Of a DNA stretch of 64,000 nucleotides, positions 62,664 through 64,000 are shown piece by piece. The notes under the pieces are model-generated. The model was given only the letters and a program-made list of their open reading frames with translations, did no database searches and had not been told where the DNA came from. The position numbers were made by a program, and so were the translations under genes. The DNA is taken from contig NZ_FOUS01000001.1 of assembly GCF_900114915.1 (NCBI RefSeq), positions 186,001-250,000 of the forward strand. Direction: 5' to 3'. Positions within the stretch are counted from its first letter, which is position 1; each line of letters starts with the position of its first letter. This stretch comes from Bradyrhizobium sp. Rc3b (lineage in GTDB: Bacteria > Pseudomonadota > Alphaproteobacteria > Rhizobiales > Xanthobacteraceae).

Positions 62664-64000
62664 TCAGGCGGGCCGCTTCAAGGCGGCAGCCGCCTCGCGC
62701 CACGAGGCCGCGCCCAGGATCTGCAGCAGCAGGCCATAGACCGCGATGCCGGCCCCGATCTGCAGGCCCAGCACGACGAAGCGGATGAAGCCATGCGCGT
62801 CTGAAGGCACAAGGCCCGTGGTCAGCCAGAGCAGGGCGCCCATGGCGGCTGCGGCGAGCACGATCCGCGGCAGCCGGTTGCGGGCAGCAGTGTCGACCGA
62901 GAATCCGAACTCCCTGGTGCCCTTCCGAAGCAGCGAGAGCGCGCCGCTCCAGGCGCCGGCCGCGATGCTCGCCGCGATCCCGCTGGCGCCAAAGAAATGG
63001 TCGAGCAGCACGGCAAGCACGACCGCGACCGCAATGCCTATGGCGGTGGCCCTGAGCGGCGTCATCGTGTCGCTGCGGGCATAGAAGGCCGGCGACAGCG
63101 CCTTGATCAGCACATGGGCCGGCAGACCCAGTGCCAGCCACATCAGCGCGTGCGCGGTCGCCATGCTGTCCCCGGCGCCGAAAGCGCCATGCTCGAACAA
63201 CAGCCGCACGATCGGCTCGGCCAGCACGATCAGGCCGAGCGTGGCGGGGAGTGCCAGCCCGGTCGCAAGCTCCAGCGCGCGCGATTGTGCATGCGCCACC
63301 GCATCACGGTCACCGCCGCTCACGGCGCGCGTCAGTTCCGGCACCAGCACGGTGCCCATGGCGACGCCGACAATGCCGAGCGGCAGCTCGATCAGGCGGT
63401 TGGCGAAATAGAGCCAGGACACCGCGGACGGCGTCGCCGATGCGATGATCGCGCCCGCGACCATCAGCCATTGCGGTCCCGAGCTTGCGATCATGCCGGG
63501 GATCGCCTTGGCGAAGAAGCTGCGCATCTCCTTGTCGAAACTGACGCGCAGAGGCGTGGCAAGGCGCGCACTGCGCTGCGACAGCAGCATCAGGAGTTGC
63601 AGCAAGCCGGCGATGCCAACGGTGGCCGCCAGCAGCCACGCGGCGAAGCCGGCGTCGGCGTGCCAGACCAGGAGCAAAGCGATCGCGGCGATCAGCGCGA
63701 TGTTGAACAGCAGCGGCGAGAACGCGGTGAGCGCAAATCGCCCTTGCGCATTCAGCAGGCCCATCAGCACGGTGACGGGACCGGCGAAGGCGAGATAAGG
63801 CAGCATCAGCCGCGCGTTCTGGACCGCGAGATCGAGCGTGCCGGTACCGAGAAAGCCGGGCGCGATGACCGTCATGATCAGCGGCATCAGCAGGGCAATC
63901 ACGAGCGAGATCGCAATCAGCGCCGCACTGACCGTGCCGAGCACGCGTCCGGCGAACGCCGCCGCAGCCGCCGGGCCGTCGCGGTCACGGATGCGCAGCC
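62664..64000 (-). CDS. murJ: Lipid II flippase MurJ, C-terminal part, cut by window edge
   Basis: The reading frame is open to the last base, so the N-terminal part lies outside the window. The visible 444 residues have about eleven hydrophobic helices typical of the MOP/MviN exporters, with motifs such as VQNARLMLPYLAFAGP, GLLNAQGRFALTAFSP and FAKAIPGMIASSGPQWLM. MurJ moves lipid II across the inner membrane for peptidoglycan synthesis. It is followed by trpS. Confidence 0.92.
   Translation of the reverse strand, partial: LRIRDRDGPAAAAAFAGRVLGTVSAALIAISLVIALLMPLIMTVIAPGFLGTGTLDLAVQNARLMLPYLAFAGPVTVLMGLLNAQGRFALTAFSPLLFNIALIAAIALLLVWHADAGFAAWLLAATVGIAGLLQLLMLLSQRSARLATPLRVSFDKEMRSFFAKAIPGMIASSGPQWLMVAGAIIASATPSAVSWLYFANRLIELPLGIVGVAMGTVLVPELTRAVSGGDRDAVAHAQSRALELATGLALPATLGLIVLAEPIVRLLFEHGAFGAGDSMATAHALMWLALGLPAHVLIKALSPAFYARSDTMTPLRATAIGIAVAVVLAVLLDHFFGASGIAASIAAGAWSGALSLLRKGTREFGFSVDTAARNRLPRIVLAAAAMGALLWLTTGLVPSDAHGFIRFVVLGLQIGAGIAVYGLLLQILGAASWREAAAALKRPA

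Overview
This is a gene-dense, GC-rich chromosomal segment whose content and order point to an alphaproteobacterium of the Nitrobacteraceae, most probably Bradyrhizobium. The strongest evidence is an Irr protein with the Cys29-Pro30 heme motif and the His117-119 cluster known from Bradyrhizobium japonicum, preceded by the direct-repeat Fur/Mur site described for that species, with a Fur/Mur homologue elsewhere in the window. Seven kinds of short palindromic intergenic repeats fit the same assignment. I saw no tRNA, rRNA, CRISPR array, transposase or prophage gene. Almost all of the window is core genome.

Layout. (1) 0-14.4 kb: the end of a metallophosphoesterase, a stand-alone ATP-dependent DNA ligase, trxA, addA, addB, murU, a PilZ gene, a tsaE-amgK fusion and divL, nearly all on the minus strand. 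This run mixes recombination repair, peptidoglycan sugar recycling, tRNA modification and cell-cycle signalling. (2) 14.8-20.1 kb: dut, coaBC with an N-terminal ribbon-helix-helix domain, ubiB and ubiE on the minus strand, then mutM on the plus strand. (3) 20.3-27.7 kb: an orphan ParA ATPase, an exported trypsin-like protein with a degenerate active site, a ThiF/MoeB-type enzyme, an aldo/keto reductase divergent from a LysR regulator, a D-2-hydroxyacid dehydrogenase and a secreted SH3 protein. (4) 27.8-31.4 kb: irr, divergent from fabA-fabB-fabI (unsaturated fatty-acid synthesis). (5) 31.5-36.8 kb: a glutathione transferase, an exported unknown, a GNAT acetyltransferase, and oxyR divergent from katG. 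(6) 37-47.5 kb: the translation operon rimP-nusA-ylxR-infB-rbfA-truB-rpsO-pnp on the minus strand, with a promoter followed by an intrinsic terminator in its leader and a long hairpin before pnp. (7) 47.8-57.2 kb: a DUF2336 gene, trmB coupled to an M20 peptidase, an XRE regulator, and the lnt-corC-ybeY-phoH-miaB run. (8) 57.4-64 kb: a HAD phosphatase, fur/mur, rimI-tsaB, a NifU/NfuA protein, a UspA protein, trpS and the 3' part of murJ.

Two functional threads join distant genes. TsaE (in the fusion), TsaB and RimI belong to the t6A and ribosome-modification modules. AmgK and MurU are consecutive enzymes of MurNAc recycling, and MurJ later flips lipid II. Iron and manganese control is represented by Irr and Mur, and peroxide defence by OxyR and KatG.

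The most unusual feature is the DNA-binding domain fused to CoaBC together with a TGATAGC/GCTATCA palindrome just upstream of that gene. It suggests that a coenzyme A biosynthetic enzyme may repress its own promoter. Other points worth a second look are the rimP leader attenuator, the AKR and protease that lack catalytic residues, and at least thirteen palindromic intergenic elements.
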